A DNA stretch of 11,182 bases, from NCBI GenBank assembly GCA_015523055.1, contig WALD01000062.1:1-11182 (forward strand). Reading direction: 5' to 3'. The translations under genes and the position numbers were made by a program. Below, one piece after another: positions 1-6,435 of this stretch; position 1 is the first letter of the stretch, and each line of letters begins with the position of its first letter. The DNA comes from Candidatus Altarchaeota archaeon. GTDB taxonomy: Archaea > Altiarchaeota > Altiarchaeia > IMC4 > QMZM01. The notes beneath the pieces are model-generated. The model was not told where the DNA came from. It made no database searches and worked only from the letters and a program-made list of their open reading frames with translations.

Positions 1-915
1 ATACCAAAGACAAGCTCACGGGCGATCACATCCCCGGCAGGAACAGCTGACACAATGGAGGTTTTAGCCCCGGTTGACTTTGATGTCGAGGAACTCCAGA
101 GGATAGTCCAGAGGATTAATGCCTGCATTGCATGGGGTGGGGCAGTGAATCTGGCCCCCGCAGATGATAAAATAATCCAGGCGGAATATCCCCTCAGTCT
201 TGATGCTGAGGGACATGTGCTCTCATCGGTGATGGCAAAGAAGATTTCGGTTGGCTCGGATTATATTCTGATAGACATACCTGTTGGCATTGGTAGTAAG
301 GTCCCGAATCCGGAGAAGGCAGACGAAATGAAACATAACTTCATAGAGCTTGGTAAAAGAATGGGTGTTGCAGTGGATTGTGTCATCACCGATGGCTCCT
401 CCCCCATTGGCAATGGTATAGGCCCTGCCCTTGAGGCGAGAGATGTTCTTCTCTCCCTGGAAAACAATGGTTCCATCAGCCTTGTGAAGAAATCCGTAAT
501 GCTCGCGGGAAATCTGCTGGAGCTTGCCGGCAAGGCAAAAAAGGGCACGGGTAGAAGAATTGCAAAGAGGATTATTGACTCCGGAAAGGCGAAGGCAAAG
601 ATGATGGAGATTATAAAGGAACAGGGAGGAAATCCTGAGATAAAACCGGACGACATAAAAATAGGCAGGAGGGAAGAGGCAATCAGGGCAGATAGTGGGG
701 GCAGGGTAAAATTCATCAATAACCGGGAAATCTCTGCAATTGCAAGGACTGCTGGAGCTCCAAAAGACAAGACCTCCGGTCTTTATCTCCATGTAAATCC
801 GGGTGATTTTATAGGCAAGGGAGATGCTCTTTTCACGATATACTCCTCAAAAGGCAGAAGGCTCAGTAGTGCGACAGAGCTGGCCAATACCTTGAAGCCG
901 GTAAAATTCGTTTAG
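1..915 (+). CDS. deoA: AMP phosphorylase (thymidine phosphorylase family), 3' part
   Basis: Archaeal AMP phosphorylase converts AMP and phosphate to adenine and ribose 1,5-bisphosphate, the first step of the nucleotide-salvage route that feeds R15P isomerase and form III RubisCO. The frame is open from base 1, so the start lies outside the window; the 304 visible residues are the C-terminal 60 percent of a protein usually about 500 residues long. The first visible residues carry the family phosphate-binding signature KTSSRAITSPAGTADTMEV. The central glycine-rich and lysine-rich stretch and the C-terminal segment ending in LKPVKFV also fit the family. An internal ATG at 55 is not the start, because the signature lies partly upstream of it. 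The gene stops 3 bp from the convergent prepilin gene. AMP phosphorylase is preferred over bacterial thymidine phosphorylase from the archaeal context and the form of the signature; substrate choice itself is inferred. Confidence 0.88.
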   Translation: MPKTSSRAITSPAGTADTMEVLAPVDFDVEELQRIVQRINACIAWGGAVNLAPADDKIIQAEYPLSLDAEGHVLSSVMAKKISVGSDYILIDIPVGIGSKVPNPEKADEMKHNFIELGKRMGVAVDCVITDGSSPIGNGIGPALEARDVLLSLENNGSISLVKKSVMLAGNLLELAGKAKKGTGRRIAKRIIDSGKAKAKMMEIIKEQGGNPEIKPDDIKIGRREEAIRADSGGRVKFINNREISAIARTAGAPKDKTSGLYLHVNPGDFIGKGDALFTIYSSKGRRLSSATELANTLKPVKFV

Positions 916-918
916 AGT

Positions 919-1404
919 CTATACCCCTTCTATGGAACCCCATAGTTTTCCAGAGCTTCTGTAAACCTCCAAGGTTCTTGAATCATTATATTGTATCGAG
1001 AGAAACAGCTCATAGCCTGAGCCAATAGCCCCTCCCTGAAGACCAGAAGTAGTGCCCGGGAGTGAGTAGATGCTCCGGGAACCGGAGGGTATATACGCAC
1101 CGTCGGACATATGGGTCCCGGGGTCTGTATCGCTATATATTACTGTTCCACCCCTTGCTTCAATTACGGTTATATTGATGCCTCCACCAACCTCATTCTC
1201 CAGGGAAAGCTCAAGGTCACCATTCTCCTTATAGCCAAAATCCACCGGCTCCACACCCCAGAACCCTGAATAACCGGGCTTTACAACGCCGCGCGGATTG
1301 AAGAAACCCCACTGCCATGCAACCACGACTATGACAAGAACTATCAGGATTGCCCAGCCGTAGGTCATGAGGAATTCCAGCGAGGTTTGAGCCTTTTTCT
1401 TCAT
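919..1404 (-). CDS. Class III signal peptide (type IV prepilin-like) protein
   Basis: A small secreted or surface filament-type protein, 161 residues from the chosen start. The N-terminus MKKKAQTSLEFL has the class III prepilin form: a short basic leader, a processing point between Ala5 and Gln6 with Gln at +1, and the QxSxE motif. A single hydrophobic segment follows (about residues 13-30), and then a polar, Gly/Ser-rich extracellular-type domain. In archaea such leaders are cut by an EppA- or FlaK-type prepilin peptidase and the hydrophobic helix packs in a pilus-like filament or anchors the protein. The frame is open up to 1440, but the ATG at 1404 is chosen because it puts the basic leader first and lies about 22 bp after an AT-rich box. 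It is the last gene of a minus-strand run after cmk. The C-terminal domain is not recognised, so the filament role is inferred. Confidence 0.8.
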   Translation of the reverse strand: MKKKAQTSLEFLMTYGWAILIVLVIVVVAWQWGFFNPRGVVKPGYSGFWGVEPVDFGYKENGDLELSLENEVGGGINITVIEARGGTVIYSDTDPGTHMSDGAYIPSGSRSIYSLPGTTSGLQGGAIGSGYELFLSIQYNDSRTLEVYRSSGKLWGSIEGV

Positions 1405-1421
1405 GGTAAGATATTGGAGCG

Positions 1422-1430
1422 TTATTAAAT
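1422..1430 (-). promoter_or_regulatory. Possible TATA box of the prepilin-like gene
   Basis: On the minus strand this reads ATTTAATAA, centred about 22 bp before the chosen ATG. That suits a leaderless or nearly leaderless archaeal transcript. It borders the imperfect tandem repeat at 1430-1490. Confidence 0.4.
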
Positions 1431-1490
1431 TACTTATCATTGATGGTTAGTTCTACTGATGGTTACTTATCACTGAGGGTATCACTGATG
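1430..1490. repeat. Imperfect 16-17 bp tandem repeat, about 3.5 units
   Basis: Units run TTACTTATCATTGATGG (1430-1446), TTAGTTCTACTGATGG (1447-1462), TTACTTATCACTGAGGG (1463-1479) and a partial TATCACTGATG (1480-1490). The array fills the spacer between cmk and the prepilin gene, overlaps the last bases of cmk, and lies directly upstream of the proposed prepilin promoter. It could be a set of regulator sites or simple slippage. Confidence 0.6.
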
Positions 1491-1997
1491 TGCCTCTATG
1501 GCCGATGACACTATTCTGACCATGGAACTGGTATCAAATTTCCCGGTATTCAGGATTATATCGTATATGCTCATGTCATCAATGTCGATATTGTAGAATT
1601 CCCTGTACCTCTTCTTCTCGCTTGTTTCCCTCCCAATTATTCTTCTCTCAGCTTCTTCGGGGGATATGCCCTCCCTGCGGGCTATCCTTGTGGTTCTTAT
1701 GTTCAGGGGGGCATTCAGCCATACACTAATGTCCGGTTTAAGAAAATGGGCCGAGAGCCTGCCCTCAACAACACAATTTCCCCTGGTCATCTCTTTCTGC
1801 CTCTCGTCAATCTCCCGGTCTATCCGGGGATTCTTCTCTGCAACCCTTGAGAATTCCAGCAGGCTTATGCCCTTCTCTCTGGCCATCTCCCTCATTATCA
1901 ATCCGGCTGAAACATGCTTCAACCTGAATCTGGAGGCGATCTCCTTCGCAAGGGTGCTTTTTCCCGATCCGACTGAACCGCCGATTGTTATTATCAT
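1482..1997 (-). CDS. cmk: Cytidylate kinase, archaeal type
   Basis: Phosphorylates CMP and dCMP with ATP in the cytosol, for pyrimidine nucleotide recycling and nucleic-acid synthesis. From the ATG at 1997 it has 171 residues, close to the short archaeal CMK length. The N-terminus MIITIGGSVGSGKST is a beta strand followed by a Walker A P-loop with Lys13. An NMP-binding region follows (HVSAGLIMREMAREKG, then the acidic and basic helices around NPRIDREIDERQ), then the VVEGRLSAH segment, and finally an Arg-rich lid (IARREGISPEEAERRI through RETSEKKRYREFY). A GTG at 2003 would add MK; the ATG is preferred because family members begin with the first strand at once. It lies 77 bp before the prepilin gene and about 80 bp after dapL. 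A shikimate or other small NMP kinase is less likely given the archaeal CMK-like lid. Confidence 0.87.
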   Translation of the reverse strand: MIITIGGSVGSGKSTLAKEIASRFRLKHVSAGLIMREMAREKGISLLEFSRVAEKNPRIDREIDERQKEMTRGNCVVEGRLSAHFLKPDISVWLNAPLNIRTTRIARREGISPEEAERRIIGRETSEKKRYREFYNIDIDDMSIYDIILNTGKFDTSSMVRIVSSAIEAHQ

Positions 1998-2019
1998 TTT
2001 CACTATTCTGAAATCAGCC

Positions 2020-2071
2020 CTTTCTTTTGGAAAAAGAAAGCGCTGGCGGAAAGAAAAGGAAAATTTCTTTC
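2020..2071 (-). terminator. Two adjacent AT-rich hairpins, possible terminator after dapL
   Basis: Two perfect inverted repeats sit between dapL and cmk. CTTTCTTTT (2020-2028) pairs with AAAAGAAAG (2032-2040) over a 3-base loop. GAAAGAAA (2049-2056) pairs with TTTCTTTC (2064-2071) over a 7-base loop. The arms share the same sequence, so alternative pairings are possible. The minus-strand transcript reads U-rich here (TTTTCCTTTTCTTTCC), which suits archaeal termination. It could instead shape the cmk leader. Confidence 0.4.
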
Positions 2072-2079
2072 GGAATTTT

Positions 2080-3243
2080 CTATAATCTCCACCTCCTTAT
2101 CCTTTCCAATGCCTCCTCCAGCCTTTCCTTCTTCTGCGTTATTGCACATCTTACATAGCCCTCGCCGTGCTCACCAAAGCCGACGCCGGGGGTCATTACT
2201 ATCCCTGCCTTATTGAGCAAATCCTCCGAGAATTCAATCGAGGATTTATAGCGTTCAGGAATCCTGAACCACAGATAGAAAGTGGCTTTTGGTTTACTCA
2301 CCTGAAATCCGATATCATTCAGACCATCAACCATGATATCCCTTCGCTCCTGCAGAATTCTCATGTTCCTGACCACAGAATCCTGAGGACCTTCAAGGGC
2401 ATCAATCCCTGCAAACTGCACCGCCTGAAACGCCCCTGAGTCTATATTCTCCTTTATCTTCCCCAGCCCTGCCAGGACCTCGGCATTTCCTGAAACAAAA
2501 CCAATCCTCCATCCTGTCATGTTGTAGGTCTTTGATAAAGAGTGGAATTCTATCCCCACATCCTTCGCTCCCCGAAACTCAAGAAAACTCGGAGCCTTAT
2601 AACCGTCAAAGGTCATCTCTGAGTAGGGATTGTCATGGCAGACAATTATATCATTGTCCTTAGCAAAATCAATGACCTCCTTGAAGAATTCCTTCTCCGC
2701 TGTTGCTGCTGTCGGTGCATTGGGATAATTTATGAAGATTAATCTTGCCTTCTTCGCATCTTCTGCGGAAATTTTAGACAGCTCCGGCTTGAATCCGTTC
2801 TCCTCCAGGAGTGGCATGCTTCTGGGAATTCCGTCAGCCAGAATCGTCCCTGCCTTATAGACCGGGTAGGCAGGGTTTGGAATCAGGTTTATATCCCCTG
2901 GATTTGTAAATGCCAGGGGGATATGGGCAATGCCCTCCTTTGAGCCTATCAGCGTAACTACCTCATCCTCCGGATCTAATGAAACATTGAATCTTCGTTT
3001 ATACCATTTCACAACGGTTTCCCTGAATTCCAGCATCCCGGCATAGGACGGATAGTGATGATTCTCCGGATTCCGGGCTGCCCGGTAGAGTGCCTCTATT
3101 ACATTGTTCGGGGTAGGAAGATCGGGGTCTCCTATGCCAAGGCTTATGACATCCACGCCCTCCCTCCTTTTCTTTTCGATTGCCCGGTCTATCTCGGCAA
3201 ATAGATAGGGAGGGATTTTTTTGATTCTTCCGGAGTATTGCAT
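2080..3243 (-). CDS. dapL: LL-diaminopimelate aminotransferase (class I/II PLP aminotransferase)
   Basis: Probably makes LL-2,6-diaminopimelate from tetrahydrodipicolinate with glutamate as amino donor, the short DapL route to lysine. The 387-residue length suits the archaeal DapL group. The N-terminus RIKKIPPYLFAEIDRA and the segment SLGIGDPDLPTP are typical. Fold type I landmarks are visible: NYPNAPTAA (Asn175 near PLP), CHDNPYSEMTF (Asp204 and Tyr207, cofactor ring), SLSKTYNMTGWRIGF (Lys238, the PLP Schiff-base lysine, and Arg246), and a C-terminal FGEHGEGYVRCA with the substrate-carboxylate Arg. The ATG is the only start that keeps the conserved N-terminus intact. An AT-rich stretch precedes it by 10-30 bp. 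It heads the run with cmk and the prepilin. Related alanine or aspartate aminotransferases share these motifs, so the substrate is inferred. Confidence 0.78.
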   Translation of the reverse strand: MQYSGRIKKIPPYLFAEIDRAIEKKRREGVDVISLGIGDPDLPTPNNVIEALYRAARNPENHHYPSYAGMLEFRETVVKWYKRRFNVSLDPEDEVVTLIGSKEGIAHIPLAFTNPGDINLIPNPAYPVYKAGTILADGIPRSMPLLEENGFKPELSKISAEDAKKARLIFINYPNAPTAATAEKEFFKEVIDFAKDNDIIVCHDNPYSEMTFDGYKAPSFLEFRGAKDVGIEFHSLSKTYNMTGWRIGFVSGNAEVLAGLGKIKENIDSGAFQAVQFAGIDALEGPQDSVVRNMRILQERRDIMVDGLNDIGFQVSKPKATFYLWFRIPERYKSSIEFSEDLLNKAGIVMTPGVGFGEHGEGYVRCAITQKKERLEEALERIRRWRL

Positions 3244-3250
3244 CCTGGGT

Positions 3251-3276
3251 ATATATTAAACAAATAGGTTAAAATT
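3251..3276 (-). promoter_or_regulatory. AT-rich promoter region of dapL
   Basis: On the minus strand two candidate boxes lie before the dapL ATG: TTTAATATAT, 8-17 bp upstream, and GAATTTTAA, about 27 bp upstream. The distal one has the right spacing for a leaderless start; the proximal one is the better TATA sequence but would start transcription inside the gene. Confidence 0.3.
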
Positions 3277-3330
3277 CAGGTAATATCAAATGAAGCAAGA
3301 AAACAGGGGTTTAAGGTTTGGACATATAAA

Positions 3331-3609
3331 TCAGGATTTGAGGTTAATGATGGAGAAGGGGGGAAGGGTTTTACCGTAAATCCTATGCGATACAACAGAA
3401 TTCTCCAGATCCTTAAGGGAGTATTGTATTTCACTTTCTTTTAGAGAGAATCAACGGCTTATCAATCCGGCATATTACAGGAAGCCCATGAAGAGATGCC
3501 CTCTGGCTTTTATGCCTTCCAGTACCAGCAGTCGCCATTGGCCTACTCATTTTCCTGAACTGGCAGCCAATTTTTTCACCAGAAATACTATCCTCTGCAT
3601 CAGTAAGCC
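3331..3609 (-). pseudogene. Possible decayed coding stretch downstream of the RHH-like gene
   Basis: Reading on past the stop of the RHH-like gene in the same frame gives protein-like segments broken by stops: GLLMQRIVFLVKKLAASSGK, stop, then WRLLVLEGIKARGHLFMGFL with a short lead-in, stop, YAGLISR, stop, then KESEIQYSLKDLENSVVSHR and about 18 further residues. The stops are TGA, TAA, TGA and finally TGA, so no single recoding rule rescues them. The stretch overlaps a 60-codon open frame in another phase, so only one reading can be right, or neither. No family is recognised. Protein-likeness was judged by eye. Confidence 0.2.
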
Positions 3610-3613
3610 TCAT
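3431..3613 (-). CDS. Hypothetical 60-residue ORF overlapping the RHH-like gene stop
   Basis: The ATG at 3613 overlaps the TGA of the RHH-like gene (ATGA), an arrangement common for translationally coupled genes. The product is basic (rich in Arg, Lys and Ser), with no membrane segment and no motif I recognise; two Cys (Cys17 in IGCQF and Cys49 in VICRI) and His residues are scattered. The composition is close to what a chance frame gives, and a different phase over the same bases looks more protein-like although broken. It is kept only because of the exact stop-start overlap with an operon gene. Confidence 0.25.
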   Translation of the reverse strand: MRLTDAEDSISGEKIGCQFRKMSRPMATAGTGRHKSQRASLHGLPVICRIDKPLILSKRK

Positions 3614-3894
3614 TCTAATCCATTCACAATCCTTTCTCCCTTCAATTCGTCAAGAATTCTCAGGGACTGTTCCATGTCAGGATGTAGATCATTGCCTATG
3701 TCGGAGGGATACACAACTTCGTGTCTTTTGAAGTAATCAAGAATCTCCTCCTTTGCCTTTTCGTCAGAGATGTTCCTCAATTCAAGAACGTAGGTCATTT
3801 CCTCTAATCTTGACCTGATTGCATCCCTAACAAAATCTGCAACATTCCGATAATAACCCATCTTTTCAAGAGTTTTTATCCGTCTGTATCCCAC
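3610..3894 (-). CDS. Small RHH-like transcriptional regulator, possibly N-truncated
   Basis: A 94-residue protein. Residues 5-33 (RIKTLEKMGYYRNVADFVRDAIRSRLEEM in outline) match the two helices of archaeal ribbon-helix-helix (CopG/NikR-like) DNA-binding domains, which usually read LxxLxxxGYYxNxxxFxRxAIRxxL. The rest (about residues 40-94) is mostly helical, with a VYPSDIG...LRILDELKGERIV stretch that resembles a short winged-helix segment. The first beta strand that normally contacts DNA is absent: the upstream codons give only Phe-Arg-Phe-Ala-Asp before the stop of the HAD gene, and the only start available is GTG. It is last, or next to last, in the SepCysS cluster, 15 bp after the HAD gene. 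It may regulate this operon, be a strandless dimerising variant, or have lost its start. Function is inferred from pattern only. Confidence 0.6.
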   Translation of the reverse strand: MGYRRIKTLEKMGYYRNVADFVRDAIRSRLEEMTYVLELRNISDEKAKEEILDYFKRHEVVYPSDIGNDLHPDMEQSLRILDELKGERIVNGLE

Positions 3895-3908
3895 ATCCGC
3901 AAACCTAA

Positions 3909-3918
3909 ATCACCCCTC
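3909..3918 (-). promoter_or_regulatory. Shine-Dalgarno-like GAGGGGTGAT before the RHH-like gene
   Basis: The last codons and stop of the HAD gene read GAGGGGTGAT on the minus strand, close to the archaeal anti-SD complement GGAGGTGAT. It lies about 14 bases before the GTG start. That is longer than usual, so it supports the start only weakly. Confidence 0.3.
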
Positions 3919-4542
3919 AAAAAACGGCAGTATCCTCGTCAGGTCTTTTTCATACACTACCTTATCAGCTATCTTTACAAGCTCATCACTTTTTGGATTG
4001 AACGCTATCCTGAAACCGGCTATCCTGAACATGGGAAGGTCATTGATAAAATCACCGATGACTGCACATTCATTCAGCTCAACACCATTTTCCTCTGCAA
4101 CCCTCTTCAGAATCTCCCCTTTACCCTCGAAATCCACCTGCTGGTCCACCCCGCACACTTTACCGTCCTTTACGATGAGGGAATTCCCCACTGCGTAGTC
4201 CATGCCGAATTCCTTGCTTATTCTGTCTGCCAGAAGCTGAAGTCCGCCACTGATAATCCCCAGTTTATATCTTCTTTTCAACCTCGGGATTGTTTTCTCT
4301 ATCCCCGGCATTAATTTTACATTATAGAGAATTTCTTTAATTCTCTCAATCCTGACCCCCTGCCACAAGCCAGCATCCTTCCTTGCCCACTCGTCAAAGG
4401 TAATCTCCCCGGCGTAGTACCTCTGGGCGTGAATCTCAGCCTGCTTTGTAGTGCCTAACCCCCCATGAACCTCCCTCCAGGAACCGTAGCCATCAATCAG
4501 AACGCCGTCAAGGTCAAAGGCTATTAATTTTATTTCTGACAT
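3910..4542 (-). CDS. HAD subfamily IB phosphatase, phosphoserine phosphatase-like
   Basis: A 210-residue haloacid-dehalogenase phosphatase with all four motifs: FDLDGV (nucleophile Asp10, acid/base Asp12), IISGG (Ser98), GKGE (Lys141) and GDFINDLPM (Asp164, Asp168). The layout, with a small helical cap between motifs I and II and VGNSLIVKDGKVCG after motif II, is that of archaeal SerB and its PSP-like relatives. Phosphoserine phosphatase turns O-phosphoserine into serine. However, where the M. jannaschii enzyme has DFDST and a substrate-binding Glu (Glu20), this protein has DLDGV and, by eye alignment, Tyr19; an Arg equivalent to Arg56 seems kept (Arg54). Serine formation is therefore plausible but unproven. 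It starts 3 bp after the PAC2 gene and sits two genes after the SepCysS-like gene, whose family substrate is phosphoseryl-tRNA. Confidence 0.8.
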   Translation of the reverse strand: MSEIKLIAFDLDGVLIDGYGSWREVHGGLGTTKQAEIHAQRYYAGEITFDEWARKDAGLWQGVRIERIKEILYNVKLMPGIEKTIPRLKRRYKLGIISGGLQLLADRISKEFGMDYAVGNSLIVKDGKVCGVDQQVDFEGKGEILKRVAEENGVELNECAVIGDFINDLPMFRIAGFRIAFNPKSDELVKIADKVVYEKDLTRILPFFEG

Positions 4543-4545
4543 TGT

Positions 4546-5271
4546 TCAACCATACATCGGAGAGTACTCTCCGATACCCTTGTGATCCTCTCTGCCTTTC
4601 TTCATCTGCTCTGCGATTTCCCTGAACCTCTTCTCAATCTCTGTGCCCTTCTGGATAAGGTTTCTTGTATCTATCTTCAGTCCCAGCAGGCCATTAAGTA
4701 TATCAATCATTGAAGCCGCTCCCAGCGGGTCAGGCATATAACGGGTTTCCGCCATCAGACATATGGCCGGAATTTTGCTATCCATGCAGTTGAGGAGCAA
4801 TTCTGATGAGATCCCTGTCAGTATCCCCTCTTCAATCTCCGATATACCCAATCTCTTCAGCTCTTTGTCAAACTCTCCCCCACTGGCAATCCCAAATATC
4901 TCATGCTCTTTATCTGTTCCTTTACCACTGATTCCGGCAAGGAGTATTACCTTCTCTGGTTTTATCTCATTGAACCATTTGCCGAGCATATCCGAGAATT
5001 CTCTTGTGTATGGAAGTGCCACCGCCACCTCCGAGAATATTAAAACAATACTGTTCTTTTTATACAGCCTTATCGGATGCATTGGTGTTGACCCATGTAT
5101 TACGGCAATGTTCTGAACCCTGTCTGATTTAATCCAGCCTATCTGCTCCATCCCAAGCTCATCCACCATATATCTCGTTGCTATGGTGCTTACAAAACCC
5201 ATTGAGGGAAAGCCCTCTATCACTATGGGATTCTCCGGTATCTCCCCGGTGATTTCCATCTTTGTAGTCAT
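4546..5271 (-). CDS. PAC2-family protein (proteasome assembly chaperone-like), C-terminal HbYX
   Basis: A 241-residue protein of the PAC2 family, related to eukaryotic PAC2 and archaeal PbaA/PbaB, which help or bind the 20S proteasome. Family landmarks are NPIVIEGFPSMGFVSTIATRY near the N-terminus, a central KVILLAGISGKG, GISSELLLNCM, and PAICLMAETRYMPDP followed by the LLGLKID helix. A charged, coiled-coil-prone tail follows (about residues 205-225) and the protein ends in SPMYG. The last three residues Met-Tyr-Gly fit the HbYX motif (hydrophobic, Tyr, any) that docks into proteasome alpha-ring pockets. The frame extends to a TTG at 5298, but the ATG at 5271 is preferred: it sits one base after the upstream stop and puts the conserved strand near the N-terminus. 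It lies between the SepCysS-like and HAD genes. Binding to the proteasome is inferred. Confidence 0.82.
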   Translation of the reverse strand: MTTKMEITGEIPENPIVIEGFPSMGFVSTIATRYMVDELGMEQIGWIKSDRVQNIAVIHGSTPMHPIRLYKKNSIVLIFSEVAVALPYTREFSDMLGKWFNEIKPEKVILLAGISGKGTDKEHEIFGIASGGEFDKELKRLGISEIEEGILTGISSELLLNCMDSKIPAICLMAETRYMPDPLGAASMIDILNGLLGLKIDTRNLIQKGTEIEKRFREIAEQMKKGREDHKGIGEYSPMYG

Positions 5272-5272
5272 T

Positions 5273-6409
5273 TTAATCCATTCTTGATATCTCTTCAAAT
5301 GCGTTAATAACTATCTTTAATTCCTCCTTTTTTAATTGATACGTGCTCAGCTTAAAATTCTTTGTCATGCCAGGTTTAATTCCTGTAATTCCCCTCTTTT
5401 TCAACTCCCTGTAGAGGAAAAAACCCCGTCTCTTATGCCTCTTTGAGATTTCATAGAAGACCCTGGTTTCGAGAAAATTAAGATCATGCCCGGTGGGTCG
5501 TACACCCAACTGTTTAATCCCATCAATTTCCTCAATTTTATCAATAAAATATCTTGAATTCTCAACCTCTCTGCTCCAGTTTTTCACCCTCTCAACAACA
5601 GCGGGAAAGCTCCCCATCAGGGTTGCGATAGCACTTCCTCTTAACTCGCAGCCCAGGAATTCCACACTTTTTTCCGGATACCTATCTGATCTTCTCAACA
5701 GAGGTTTCTCCCATTTTTTATCCATCCCCAGAACACCAATGGGCCCGGAAGAAGCCATAGATTTATGCCCCGAGCCAATAATAAAATCTGCTCCAATCTC
5801 TTTCATAGAAATAGGCATCCTTCCAACTGCATAGGCGCCATTGATCAGGTATGGAACCTGATATTCTTTGGATATCTCCCCCAGTTTTTTAGCATCCGGT
5901 AGATTCCCATAATTCCCATCTGGATAGGTCAGGATAAGTAGCTTTGGTTTATGTTCCTTGAGCAGAGCCTCATAATTCTCCACATCTATCCTGTATTCCG
6001 GGTATCCTGAATCTGGAACCTCAATAACCCTCAGACCGGCTCTCTCAGCCGCAGTAATCGTTGTATAGTGTCTGTTCCCGTCAACGAGTATTGTATCTCC
6101 CGGTTTTGTAATGGAATGCATCACATTAAATATGCCCTCTCTGGCTCCAAGGGTGATTCTGACAGCATCTGCTCCCAGAAACCTCGGCAGGATATCAGAG
6201 ATAAACCTTTTAACGAGGGGAATTTTTTCTATCTCTAACCCGGGGCTGAGGTCATAGATGGAATAACCATCTCCAAATTCCACCAGTGCCTTTCTTGCCT
6301 CCGGCGTCAGGATTCCGCCTCTCTGAATGGGGTTCAGGTTTATGAAATTCTTGGATTCCCTGTGAAGTCCGATAAACTGGTTTAATTCCTCCCTGCTGAA
6401 TTCTGTCAT
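5273..6409 (-). CDS. pscS: Sep-tRNA:Cys-tRNA synthase (SepCysS) family enzyme lacking the N-terminal CxxC
   Basis: SepCysS is a PLP enzyme that converts O-phosphoseryl-tRNA(Cys), made by SepRS, into Cys-tRNA(Cys). The 378-residue length and long stretches match the family: FINLNPIQRGGILTPEARKA, LVEFGDGYS, TYPDGNYGNLPDAKKL, INGAYAVGRMPISMKEIGAD, and GSGHKSMASSGPIGVLGM with the PLP lysine Lys216. Characterised enzymes have a Cys-x-x-Cys just after GDGYS plus a third Cys in an LGC segment; all three are implicated in sulfur relay or an Fe-S cluster. Here the first two are Tyr52 and Ser55, and Cys254 (FLGCELRG) is the only cysteine in the protein. It may be a working variant with another sulfur source or a paralogue with a new role. 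It is the first gene of a four-gene cluster and is divergent from thrS. The family call is firm; the exact activity is uncertain. Confidence 0.85.
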   Translation of the reverse strand: MTEFSREELNQFIGLHRESKNFINLNPIQRGGILTPEARKALVEFGDGYSIYDLSPGLEIEKIPLVKRFISDILPRFLGADAVRITLGAREGIFNVMHSITKPGDTILVDGNRHYTTITAAERAGLRVIEVPDSGYPEYRIDVENYEALLKEHKPKLLILTYPDGNYGNLPDAKKLGEISKEYQVPYLINGAYAVGRMPISMKEIGADFIIGSGHKSMASSGPIGVLGMDKKWEKPLLRRSDRYPEKSVEFLGCELRGSAIATLMGSFPAVVERVKNWSREVENSRYFIDKIEEIDGIKQLGVRPTGHDLNFLETRVFYEISKRHKRRGFFLYRELKKRGITGIKPGMTKNFKLSTYQLKKEELKIVINAFEEISRMD

Positions 6410-6435
6410 GTTCTGATTCTATTTTGATTCAGGGC

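Noticed and set aside
223..792. Long minus-strand frames opposite the AMP phosphorylase gene
   Set aside because: They are shadows of a strongly conserved enzyme and show no motif of their own.
1405..1440. A longer start for the prepilin-like gene at 1440
   Set aside because: It would put 12 residues, some hydrophobic, before the basic class III leader and would cover the TATA-like box and part of the repeat.
1436..1490. A C/D box guide RNA suggested by repeated TGATGG and CTGA
   Set aside because: The boxes overlap each other, the C box does not fit RTGATGA well, and guide spacing is wrong; a simple tandem repeat explains the pattern.
3290..3379. A 29-residue plus-strand frame (MKQENRGLRF...)
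   Set aside because: It is short, has no ribosome binding site or family, and overlaps the possible decayed frame on the other strand.
5272..5298. A TTG start for the first PAC2 gene inside the SepCysS-like gene
   Set aside because: A good ATG one base after the upstream stop puts the conserved strand at the normal distance from the N-terminus.
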